Of a DNA stretch of 5,138 bases, positions 1-5,138 are shown in pieces (the stretch's first letter is position 1; every line of letters starts with the position of its first letter). The notes beneath the pieces were generated by a model. It was not told the origin of the DNA. It did no database searches and saw only the letters and a list, made by a program, of their open reading frames with translations. Source of the DNA: Jatrophihabitans sp. (lineage in GTDB: Bacteria > Actinomycetota > Actinomycetes > Mycobacteriales > Jatrophihabitantaceae); contig JAOPVG010000257.1 of the NCBI GenBank assembly GCA_025966255.1, forward strand, positions 1-5,138, given 5' to 3'. Made by a program: the position numbers and the translations under genes.

Positions 1-198
1 GCCGACGGTCTCGGGATACCGGCCGTACTGTCCCTAGGAAGTGCGCAGCTCGCCGAGGCTCTCGATCGCGAGATCACGGACAACGCTTCGTGGGTGCCAC
101 TGTTCACCCCGACGTACGTTGACCTCACTGCGGCCCGCGTGGGGAACTACCAGGCCCAGGGCGGCCAGGTGCTGCTCGACCAACTGTGGGTGCGGTAG
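1..198 (+). CDS. ABC transporter substrate-binding protein, family 5, C-terminal fragment (5' end outside window)
   Basis: Frame 1 is open from the first base to a TAG at 196-198, giving 65 residues without a start, so the gene enters from the left. The end of the protein has the pattern typical of SBP_bac_5 proteins: an Asp/Glu-rich helix (LDREITDNA), then WVPLFTPTYVDL, then a RVGNYQ motif, and a final LLDQLWVR. Family members are extracytoplasmic proteins of about 500-600 residues that bind peptides, nickel or oligosaccharides and hand them to an ABC permease. Ligand specificity lies in the missing part and cannot be judged. The stop is 25 bp from the stop of the convergent membrane gene, and I see no T-tailed hairpin in that gap. 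The family call is from remembered motifs, not a search. Confidence 0.8.
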   Translation, partial: ADGLGIPAVLSLGSAQLAEALDREITDNASWVPLFTPTYVDLTAARVGNYQAQGGQVLLDQLWVR

Positions 199-223
199 GA
201 GTGTTGCTCTTCGTTGGTGCTGA

Positions 224-1387
224 CTATGCCGTCTTGATGATCGCGGTGCCGATCACCTCCGCGGTCGTGTCATGGCTGGGCTCCACCGCGGTCGGTGCTG
301 GTGGGGTCAGCTGGGCCGTCGACTGCTCGGAGCGCTCGTGGCGACGGTCGGCGAACCAAGTCGCACTCCAGGCCAACCAACCCAGAGCGACCACCATCAC
401 CAAGCTGAAGAGCCGGTAGAGGAGCACTGCACCCGTGGCTGACACGGCGCTGACGCCACCATCGGTCATTGCGAGGACCATCGCGGCGTCGACTACTCCC
501 AGCCCGCCCGGCAACGGCGAGATGCTGGACACGCTCATTCCGGCGAGGTAGGCGCCCAGAAGGAGCATGGACGTCGATCCGGATGCACCGATGGCGCGTG
601 AGCAGGCGATCAGGCAGGCGAGGTCGGCAACCCAGTTCAGACTCGCAAGACTCAGCCCCGCCAGCCAGTCGCGGTTGCGCGGCTTGATCGAGGTCAGATC
701 GAGGAAGATCCGTTCGAGTCTCGGGACTCCGGCATTCGCCGACCGATGCATGATCCGGTTCATCCGCACCAGGCCCCGGCTGCCGACCCGGAACAGCAGG
801 TCCAGCCGGTGGTGTCGACGAGTCATCAGCGCCGCGGTCGCAAGAACGATGAAGCCGGCAACCACGAGGACGGAACTGAGGCCGCCGTCCCCGGCAAACA
901 CTGCGCCCACCACGGCCAGCATCGCGAACGACACGGTGCTGAGCACGCCCGAGGCGACGATCGCAAACCCGGCGGCGGAACCCGTGGTCCCCCAGGATCG
1001 CAAGTGCTTGAACACGTACCCGGCCGACAGGACTGTGCCGCCGGGAAGGCTTGCACCCACGGCATTTGCGGCGTACGTGAGGCTTGCCATCCGGCGAGCC
1101 GGGATCCTCTTCCCGGCGGCAGAGAGCATGCGTCCCTGCAGGCGCGCGAACGCCCCCATCGAAATCAGTTCGGTGAGCACGGCCAGGGCCAGCCATCTGA
1201 GGTCGGCGCGATCAATTGCCGACGTCGCTCGCTCGATATACGGGCTGGCCAAGGCAGCCTCGACGACCAGTGCCGCGCCCAGCCCAGCGAACGCGACCAG
1301 CCTCCACCTGGCCCGGCGCCCCAGCCGGGGCTTGGCTACGACCCGGCGCGAGAGTGCTGGCTCGGCGAGCAAATCGACAGCGGTCAC
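224..1387 (-). CDS. Lysylphosphatidylglycerol synthase TM-domain / YbhN (UPF0104) family membrane protein
   Basis: A 387-residue integral membrane protein read from a GTG at 1387. The open frame extends to an ATG at 1585, but the upstream 66 codons are basic and Pro/Arg rich, and that ATG has no well-placed SD. The GTG at 1387 has AAGGG eight bases upstream, so I chose it; GTG 1396 is the only other nearby candidate. Hydrophobic segments lie near residues 30-48, 64-82, 136-165, 170-188, 242-262, 272-290 and 312-344, after a basic N-terminus. Family landmarks are LTYAANAVGASLPGGT (103-118), AGYVFKHLRSWG (122-133) and SISPLPGGLGVVD (288-300), followed by AVLLYRLFS (320-328). The Pro/Thr-rich tail from about 346 is probably cytoplasmic. 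It resembles the flippase-like membrane half of MprF; no aminoacyl-transferase domain is present, so lysyl-lipid synthesis should not be assumed. Substrate unknown. It is transcribed divergently from the GH3 gene. Confidence 0.85.
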   Translation of the reverse strand: MTAVDLLAEPALSRRVVAKPRLGRRARWRLVAFAGLGAALVVEAALASPYIERATSAIDRADLRWLALAVLTELISMGAFARLQGRMLSAAGKRIPARRMASLTYAANAVGASLPGGTVLSAGYVFKHLRSWGTTGSAAGFAIVASGVLSTVSFAMLAVVGAVFAGDGGLSSVLVVAGFIVLATAALMTRRHHRLDLLFRVGSRGLVRMNRIMHRSANAGVPRLERIFLDLTSIKPRNRDWLAGLSLASLNWVADLACLIACSRAIGASGSTSMLLLGAYLAGMSVSSISPLPGGLGVVDAAMVLAMTDGGVSAVSATGAVLLYRLFSLVMVVALGWLAWSATWFADRRHERSEQSTAQLTPPAPTAVEPSHDTTAEVIGTAIIKTA

Positions 1388-1392
1388 CTCGT

Positions 1393-1423
1393 CCACCCTT
1401 CGGCCGTTAAATGGCGAAGGTGG
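1393..1423 (-). promoter_or_regulatory. Stem-loop overlapping the ribosome binding site of the membrane gene
   Basis: On the minus strand CCACCTTCGCC (1423-1413) can pair with GGCCGAAGGGTGG (1405-1393) around a 7-nt loop (ATTTAAC). This gives 11 base pairs with two single-base bulges in the 3' arm. The 3' arm contains AAGGG (1400-1396), the Shine-Dalgarno eight bases before GTG 1387. If folded in the mRNA it would hide the ribosome binding site. The pairing is read directly; the regulatory role is inference. Confidence 0.4.
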
Positions 1424-1434
1424 AGGGACCCTCC
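1422..1434. repeat. GGAGGG-A-CCCTCC palindrome
   Basis: A perfect 6+1+6 inverted repeat directly next to the RBS stem-loop. The one-base centre is too small for an RNA hairpin with the full stem, so a DNA-binding dimer site is the more natural reading. Its right half, GGACCCTCC (1426-1434), is repeated exactly at 1572-1580, where it forms the complement of the leader ORF's ribosome binding site. Function unknown; chance is possible in such GC-rich DNA. Confidence 0.25.
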
Positions 1435-1459
1435 GGTATTCCCGCGTAGTGGCCGGTCG

Positions 1460-1488
1460 GCCCGCAAGCCATCTGCCGGCCGGCGGGC
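1460..1488 (-). promoter_or_regulatory. Stem-loop immediately after the putative leader ORF
   Basis: GCCCGC (1488-1483 on the minus strand) pairs perfectly with GCGGGC (1465-1460). The 17-nt loop contains the self-complementary GCCGGCCGGC. It starts at the base after the leader stop codon (1489-1491), as in attenuator or stalled-ribosome arrangements. There is no T-tract, so it is not a classical intrinsic terminator. The short stem and large loop keep confidence low. Confidence 0.3.
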
Positions 1489-1566
1489 TCAAGCAACCCT
1501 TGCCCCGCCGCCGGTGCCTGCGGTCAGGTGAACATTTGCGCGAGCGACAAATCGGCCCAGAAACAT
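1489..1566 (-). CDS. Possible 25-residue leader ORF upstream of the membrane gene
   Basis: An ATG at 1566 is preceded, with an 8-nt spacer, by AAGGAGGG (1582-1575 on the minus strand), the strongest Shine-Dalgarno in the window. It opens a 25-codon frame ending in TGA at 1489-1491. The peptide begins MFLGRFVARANVHL and ends GTGGGARVA. It has no Cys, no run of one amino acid and no obvious membrane segment, so it does not look like a known amino-acid attenuator or the Cys-containing actinobacterial sulfur leaders. It lies 101 bp upstream of GTG 1387, in a different frame, with two stem-loops between. The SD and frame are visible; expression and a leader function are inferred. Alternatively the SD match is coincidental. 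Confidence 0.3.
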   Translation of the reverse strand: MFLGRFVARANVHLTAGTGGGARVA

Positions 1567-1571
1567 GTTTC
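1560..1571. promoter_or_regulatory. Perfect 12-bp palindrome GAAACATGTTTC, candidate operator
   Basis: An uninterrupted inverted repeat about 80 bp upstream of the GH3 start codon and overlapping the leader ORF start codon. GAAA...TTTC half-sites are common in operators of LacI-type sugar regulators that control actinobacterial glycosidase genes, although those usually have a central CG rather than CATG. No regulator gene is in the window, so assignment to a family is inference. Confidence 0.35.
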
Positions 1572-1580
1572 GGACCCTCC

Positions 1581-1600
1581 TTCATAGGGCATTCATAGGG
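1581..1600. promoter_or_regulatory. Tandem 9-bp direct repeat TTCATAGGG at 11-bp period
   Basis: TTCATAGGG occurs at 1581-1589 and 1592-1600, separated by CA, so the repeats fall on the same face of the helix. OmpR-type response regulators of actinobacteria (PhoP, AfsR-like) bind 11-bp-spaced direct repeats with a TTCA-type core, which this resembles. TAGGGT (1596-1601) could serve as a -10 element for the GH3 gene, but no good -35 is seen at the right distance. On the other strand each repeat reads CCCTATGAA, which could supply TATGAA-like -10 elements for the leader transcript. The repeat is certain; its role is not. Confidence 0.35.
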
Positions 1601-1649
1601 TCAGAAATCCCCCGTTGGAACGTGCGGTTCGAGAGACCGGAGAGTTGCC

Positions 1650-3959
1650 ATGAAGCGAAGGACGGTCCTGATTGTCGCGACGGCCTTGACCACGGCCGCC
1701 ACAATCACCGGAATCGGGGTGGCAGCGAGCGCCGCGACCAATCCCGCGCACAGCGCAGCAGCGGGCAGCTCGCCGGGCTCGGTCGTCGAACACAAGATCG
1801 ACGCGCTGTTGGCCCAGATGACGACGCAGGAGAAGCTGCAGCAGGTGCAACTGTTGTCCGACGGGCAGATCACGGACGCGGACGCCAAGGCCGGGGTCGG
1901 CGGCGTGTTCAGCCTGGTGGATCCGGCGAAGATCAACCACTTCCAGCAGATCGCGGTCAAGCAGTCGCGGCTGCACATCCCGATCCTTTTCGCCTACGAC
2001 ACGATCCATGGCTATCGCACGATCTTCCCGGTTCCGCTCGGCGCGGCGAGTTCGTTCGACCCCAATGTGCCCCGCACCGACGCAGCCATCGGGGCCCGCG
2101 AGTCAGCCACCGTGGGCATCAAGCAGGTCTACAGCCCGATGCTCGACGTCTCGCACGAACCCCGCTGGGGACGCATCGTCGAGGGCAACGGCGAGGACCC
2201 CTACCTCGGCTCGGTCATGGGCGTTGCCCGCGTGCGTGGCGCACAGGGCAACAACTACAGCGCGCCCAACAAGGTCGTCACCAGCCCGAAGCACTACGTC
2301 GCCTACGGCCAGCCCGAAGGCGGCCGGGACTACAACACGACCGACCTGTCCGAGCAGCGGCTGCGCAACATCTACCTGCCGCCCTTCAAGGCGGCCGTCC
2401 AGGCCGGCGCCGGCACCGTGATGTGCTCGTTCAACGCCATCAACGGCGTGCCGGGCTGCGCGAACCAGTACACCGAGACCGACATCCTCAAGAAGGAATG
2501 GGGGTTCGACGGCTTCATCGAAAGTGACTACACCGCGGTGACCGAGACCCGCGCCTGCCCGGGTGTCTTGCCTGCGGGCGGACCGTGTGGTCACGGCACA
2601 GCGGCAGACGGACCGCAGGCCGGCGCAAACGCGCTCAACGCCGGAACCGACTCCGAGATGGTGAGCACGACCATCCGCGACTACGGCCAGCAACTGCTCG
2701 CTCAGCACCGCATCTCCGTGACGCGGCTCAACGACGCGGTGCGCCGCATCCTGCGGGTCAAGTTCCGGGCCGGCCTGTTCGACCACCCCTATGTTGACCA
2801 GGCGAAGGCCACCGACCCGTCCAGTTTCGTGACGACCGACGACCGTGCTGCTGCCCGGCTAGCGGCCGGCAAGTCGATGGTGTTGCTGAAGAACAACGGC
2901 GGGACGCTGCCCCTGGATCCGACGAAGTCGACCGCCGTCATCGGCCCGCTCGGCAACGATCAGCACGACATGCTCGGCCCGTGGTGGGGCCAGGGTCGCG
3001 ACCAGGACGCGGTGAGCGTCTACGACGGCATCAAGGCCCAGAACCCGAACACGACTTTCACGCAGGGCTGCACGATCAACGACGTCGACCCGCCGAACAA
3101 CACGCCGGCCGACGAGTGTGGGTCCGATGCCGGGTTCGCCGCGGCGGTGACCGCCGCGAACAACGCGCAACAAGTCGTGCTCGCCCTCGGTGAATCGCGC
3201 GGGATGAGCGGCGAGGCCGCCTCCCGCTCGGTGATCGACCTGCCCGGCAAGCAGCAGGAGCTCATCGACCAGGTGAAGGCGACGGGCAAGCCGTTCGTCG
3301 TCGTCCTGTTCAACGGCCGTCCGCTCACGCTGTCCGCCGTCGACGCCAGTTCGCCGGCGATACTCGAAGCGTGGTTCCCCGGCATCGAGGCGGGTAACGC
3401 CGTGGCGGACGTGCTGTTCGGGAAGGTGAATCCGGGCGGCAAGCTGCCGGTGTCGTTCCCACAGCGGCTCGGCCAGGTGCCGATCTATTACAACCACGAG
3501 CCGACCGGACGTCCGTGCGACGTGACGCAGAAGTACGTGTCGCGCTACCGCGACCTGCGTAGCTGCGATCCGCTCTACCCGTTCGGGTACGGGCTGAGCT
3601 ATACGACGTTCAGCGTGTCCAATCTCCAGCTGAACAGGTCGAGCGTCGGCGCCTCGGGCACGGTGCGCGCCTCGATGACGGTAACCAACACCGGACAGCG
3701 GGCCGGCGACGACGTCGCGCAGCTGTACCTACACGACCCGGTCGCCAGCATCTCGCAGCCGGTCCGCCGACTGCGTGCGTTCGAGCGGGTCTCACTGGCA
3801 CCGGGCCAGTCGAAGACCGTGACGTTCACGATCGGAAAGGCGGACTTCGGCTTCTACGACAACCGAGGCAAGTTCGTCGTTGAGCCGGGCCAGATAGATC
3901 TCTACGCCGGTGACTCGTCCACCGCGACGCTCGAGCGGTCGTTCACCGTGACCGGCTGA
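1650..3959 (+). CDS. bglX: Secreted GH3 beta-glucosidase, BglX type
   Basis: A complete 769-residue enzyme, close to the 765 of E. coli BglX. ATG 1650 follows GGAGAG (1639-1644). Residues 1-28 form a signal peptide: MKRR, a hydrophobic stretch, then ASA for cleavage near 28/29. The twin Arg is not a convincing Tat motif. The N-terminal TIM-barrel half shows D117/H120/G121 (DTIHGYRTIFP), RWGR near 172-175, K214-H215 and LKKEWGFDGFIESDY, with D293 as the expected nucleophile. The second domain has VLLKNNG (411-417) and GESRGMSGEAASR, where E522 in SGE is the probable acid/base region. PFGYGLSYTTF starts at 644, and a fibronectin type III-like domain spans about 670-745 (VTNTG at 678). It should release terminal glucose (or xylose) from beta-linked oligosaccharides outside the cell. 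Eight Cys occur as four close pairs. The exact substrate cannot be predicted. Confidence 0.95.
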   Translation: MKRRTVLIVATALTTAATITGIGVAASAATNPAHSAAAGSSPGSVVEHKIDALLAQMTTQEKLQQVQLLSDGQITDADAKAGVGGVFSLVDPAKINHFQQIAVKQSRLHIPILFAYDTIHGYRTIFPVPLGAASSFDPNVPRTDAAIGARESATVGIKQVYSPMLDVSHEPRWGRIVEGNGEDPYLGSVMGVARVRGAQGNNYSAPNKVVTSPKHYVAYGQPEGGRDYNTTDLSEQRLRNIYLPPFKAAVQAGAGTVMCSFNAINGVPGCANQYTETDILKKEWGFDGFIESDYTAVTETRACPGVLPAGGPCGHGTAADGPQAGANALNAGTDSEMVSTTIRDYGQQLLAQHRISVTRLNDAVRRILRVKFRAGLFDHPYVDQAKATDPSSFVTTDDRAAARLAAGKSMVLLKNNGGTLPLDPTKSTAVIGPLGNDQHDMLGPWWGQGRDQDAVSVYDGIKAQNPNTTFTQGCTINDVDPPNNTPADECGSDAGFAAAVTAANNAQQVVLALGESRGMSGEAASRSVIDLPGKQQELIDQVKATGKPFVVVLFNGRPLTLSAVDASSPAILEAWFPGIEAGNAVADVLFGKVNPGGKLPVSFPQRLGQVPIYYNHEPTGRPCDVTQKYVSRYRDLRSCDPLYPFGYGLSYTTFSVSNLQLNRSSVGASGTVRASMTVTNTGQRAGDDVAQLYLHDPVASISQPVRRLRAFERVSLAPGQSKTVTFTIGKADFGFYDNRGKFVVEPGQIDLYAGDSSTATLERSFTVTG

Positions 3960-4085
3960 GGCGTTACGGGACGGCGCCGGCGCGTGGACCTCCGGTGGTG
4001 AACCTAGGTGCGGAAATGCGACCCTGAGGCCCAAGATCCGTAGTCCGCCATCGGCGATCGTCGGTCGTGACGGAAGGGGCACGGC
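3960..4085. other. Intergenic gap between GH3 and the small unknown gene
   Basis: 126 bp with no ORF of note. It contains a GCGCCGGCGC palindrome (3974-3983), which is ordinary for DNA this GC rich. There is no hairpin followed by a T-run, so transcription may read through. GGAAGGGG (4072-4079) is the ribosome binding site of the next gene. I see no clear promoter. Confidence 0.4.
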
Positions 4086-4526
4086 ATGGAGGCGACACCG
4101 ATACCACTGCCGATGCCCGGGGTGCTGCAAGCCGACCGGCCGGAGCTGAAGGCGGAGCTGGCTGCCAGGGACGACGCCGGCAAGGTGCACCTGCTCGAGC
4201 AGGAGTTCGAGAAGGCGTGTGAGTACGGCCAAGTGCTGTGGCACGACGTCGACGAACTGCGCCATTACCTGCTCGCGAGCGTGCCGCCCGACCCTCGCCT
4301 TCCCGGCCCGCGCCGCATCGGCGCATCCCCGACCGGACCCGACGACGAAGACGGCTGGAAGTACTGGATGGCCGCGTACGCCGAAGCCACGTCGGTACTG
4401 GCCGGACCGCACGGGGATTCCGGCTTCGGGGCTCACGAAGCGCGCCGAGAGGCGCAGATTCGGCGGACCGCGCCTGAGATCCTCCTGCTGGCCAAGCGGG
4501 GTCTGCACCCACCCTCATCAGGGTGA
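4086..4526 (+). CDS. Conserved-looking hypothetical protein, 146 residues
   Basis: ATG 4086 follows GGAAGGGG with a 6-nt spacer, and third codon positions are strongly G/C, so this is very likely a real gene. The product is soluble, with no signal peptide or membrane segment. It starts with a Pro-rich stretch (PIPLPMPG, 5-12). Then come a charged helical region (about 19-65, including ARDDAGKVHLLEQEFEKA), a Pro/Gly-rich linker (67-90, with PTGPDDEDGW), an aromatic stretch (WKYWMAAYAEA, 91-101), a GPHGDSGFG segment (107-115) and a basic helix (EARREAQIRRTAPEILLLAK, 118-137). I do not recognise a named domain and assign no function; it gives the impression of a family restricted to actinobacteria, but I cannot check this. 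It lies 126 bp after the GH3 gene on the same strand, so co-transcription is possible. A stem-loop spans its stop codon. Confidence 0.7.
   Translation: MEATPIPLPMPGVLQADRPELKAELAARDDAGKVHLLEQEFEKACEYGQVLWHDVDELRHYLLASVPPDPRLPGPRRIGASPTGPDDEDGWKYWMAAYAEATSVLAGPHGDSGFGAHEARREAQIRRTAPEILLLAKRGLHPPSSG
4510..4525 (+). terminator. Short perfect hairpin at the stop codon of the small unknown gene
   Basis: CACCCT (4510-4515) and AGGGTG (4520-4525) form a 6-bp perfect stem with a CATC loop that includes two bases of the TGA stop. No T-tract follows, so termination would have to be of the tail-less kind suggested for high-GC actinobacteria. It could equally be chance. Confidence 0.25.
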
Positions 4527-4754
4527 ATGGGCGCTGATCCAGCTGCCCTGGGCGAACATGCTGGTCCCCGCGCTGCTTGCACGGAAGATCAGAAGGACGA
4601 TCGCCGATGTGGACGTACAGCCGCGCTCGGCCGTCGGACCGAGGACGTGGAACGCATCGTGCTCGCCCACGTCCACGACGTCACGTCGGCGCGACCGCCG
4701 GAGTCGCGGCCCGGTCTGCGTCGGTTGTGGTTGCCGGTCGGTCGGACGCCCCGT
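4527..4754. other. Stretch with no defensible gene, possibly degenerate coding DNA
   Basis: An open frame of 141 codons starts with ATG directly after the preceding stop (4527-4952, plus strand), but its right half is antisense to the FAH remnant and its left half has poor G/C at third positions. G/C-rich third positions appear first in the frame reading WALIQLPWANMLVPALLARK (from about 4528) and then, from about 4636, in the frame reading RRTEDVERIVLAHVHDV. That switch is what a frameshifted old gene would give, but neither piece matches a family I know. The only SD-like sequence for ATG 4527 is AGGG at 4520-4523, too close to be convincing. Confidence 0.25.
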
Positions 4755-5086
4755 TCATTCGCGCCACGGACCTGGCCCGCGCCCGGTGCCCTCGGGCGTG
4801 CCGGTGAAGATCAGATCGCCGGCCAGCCCATCACGACGACGAGCTCAACCTCCCAATCGACGCTGTCGCCGGGCAGAGTTACGTCGTTGCGCGGCCCGGC
4901 GAGGCAGGAGGGGAACTTCGTGAACACCAGCGGGAAGGTCGGTTTGGCGTAACCGGCCTCGGCCGCGTGCCGGGCGTAGTTGAGCGCGACGGCGAACACC
5001 TGACGCGGCGACGGCGACGGCGACGGCAACGGTAGGTCGGCCTCGAACTGGCCTCGGCTGTGGGTCGCGACATCGACCGCGCCGCC
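4755..5086 (-). pseudogene. Decayed fumarylacetoacetate hydrolase (FAH) family gene with missing core
   Basis: Reading the minus strand, the frame open from 5116 to 4811 gives GGAVDVATHSRGQF (5086-5045), then PSPRQVFAVALNYARHAAEA with the N-Y-x-x-H motif near 4981-4967. It continues through TFPLVFTKFPSCLAGP and VDWEVELVVVMG (to about 4826), which carries two Glu typical of FAH metal binding. It then hits TGA at 4811-4813. In the next frame AGDLIFTGTPEGTGRGP (from 4823) is the C-terminal FAH motif, ending in TGA at 4755-4757. Intact relatives have roughly 110 residues between these two blocks, including the NDVSARD and GKSFD regions; all are absent. The segment between GQFEAD and PSPRQ also looks shortened, an in-frame TGA lies upstream at 5117-5119, and no ATG or GTG start is visible (TTG 5029 is internal). 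Intact family members hydrolyse or hydrate beta-diketo/acylpyruvate acids, but this copy cannot. Confidence 0.8.
5009..5026. repeat. CGACGG hexamer, three perfect copies plus an imperfect one
   Basis: Three perfect CGACGG units lie in tandem, followed by CAACGG (5027-5032). On the minus strand they encode the PSPSPSP run just before the conserved RQVFAVALNY of the FAH remnant. Intact relatives have a short Pro-rich linker here, so replication slippage may have lengthened it. Confidence 0.5.
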
Positions 5087-5138
5087 CGGCGAGCCGCAGG
5101 CGCGCGCAGGCAGTACTCAGCCCGCTCTGCGATCATCG

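Noticed and set aside
270..1196. 308-codon minus-strand ORF inside the membrane gene in another frame
   Set aside because: Out-of-frame shadow, Arg/Gly/Pro rich, with no membrane segments or motifs.
1388..1585. 66-codon N-terminal extension of the membrane protein from ATG 1585
   Set aside because: No well-placed ribosome binding site, basic and Pro-rich composition unlike the family N-terminus, and it would run through the leader ORF and stem-loops; GTG 1387 has a good SD.
567..1598. 343-codon plus-strand ORF (and a 261-codon one at 746-1531) opposite the membrane gene
   Set aside because: Antisense to a clear multi-pass membrane protein; the translations are Arg/Pro/Ala rich with no domain, as expected for shadow frames in high-GC DNA.
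1615..1620. TTGGAA as a -35 box for the GH3 gene
   Set aside because: No -10-like sequence follows at 16-19 bp before the ribosome binding site.
1565..2527. 320-codon plus-strand ORF overlapping the start of the GH3 gene
   Set aside because: Overlaps the well-supported GH3 frame; composition is typical of a shifted frame of that gene.
3974..3983. GCGCCGGCGC palindrome after the GH3 stop as a terminator
   Set aside because: No loop-forming centre and no T-run; such palindromes are common by chance at this GC content.
3792..4518. Long minus-strand ORFs (3792-4508 and 3964-4518) across the end of GH3 and the small unknown gene
   Set aside because: Antisense to coding-like plus-strand frames, and they run through the GH3 C-terminal coding region without recognisable motifs.
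4527..4952. 141-codon plus-strand ORF directly after the stop of the small unknown gene
   Set aside because: Weak SD, uneven codon composition, and its second half is antisense to the recognisable FAH remnant.
4879..5136. 85-codon minus-strand ORF at the right edge
   Set aside because: A poly-Arg/Pro frame overlapping the FAH frame, which alone carries the NYxxH motif.

Overview
The window is high-GC DNA with coding regions that favour G or C at third codon positions, strong purine-rich ribosome binding sites and occasional GTG starts. The secreted GH3 enzyme and the lysylphosphatidylglycerol-synthase-like membrane protein fit an actinobacterium, probably a soil or plant-litter heterotroph. 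Genus cannot be read from the sequence. No marker of a phage, plasmid, CRISPR array or insertion sequence is visible.

Layout: (1) 1-198 (+) is the last 65 codons of a family 5 (peptide/nickel/oligosaccharide type) ABC transporter solute-binding protein. (2) 224-1387 (-) is a multi-pass membrane protein of the lysylphosphatidylglycerol synthase TM / YbhN (UPF0104) family, converging tail to tail with the first gene. (3) 1388-1649 is the divergent control region between that gene and the GH3 gene. It holds a possible 25-codon leader ORF on the minus strand with an excellent Shine-Dalgarno, two stem-loops (one overlapping the membrane gene's ribosome binding site), a perfect 12-bp palindrome, and a 9-bp direct repeat phased at 11 bp. 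(4) 1650-3959 (+) is a complete secreted GH3 beta-glucosidase of the BglX type. (5) 4086-4526 (+) is a small soluble protein of unknown function. (6) 4527-4754 has no gene I can defend. (7) 4755-5086 (-) is a decayed fumarylacetoacetate hydrolase (FAH) family gene whose N-terminal and C-terminal motifs are joined, out of frame, across a missing core.

Working together: the GH3 enzyme would hydrolyse beta-linked gluco- or xylo-oligosaccharides outside the cell. The transporter fragment could in principle belong to an uptake system, but its substrate cannot be told from this piece and it is separated from the GH3 gene by a convergent gene, so no operon is implied. The most interesting part is the 262-bp divergent region, whose ordered elements suggest shared or attenuation-type control. 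I found no convincing evidence of a wholly new multi-gene system.
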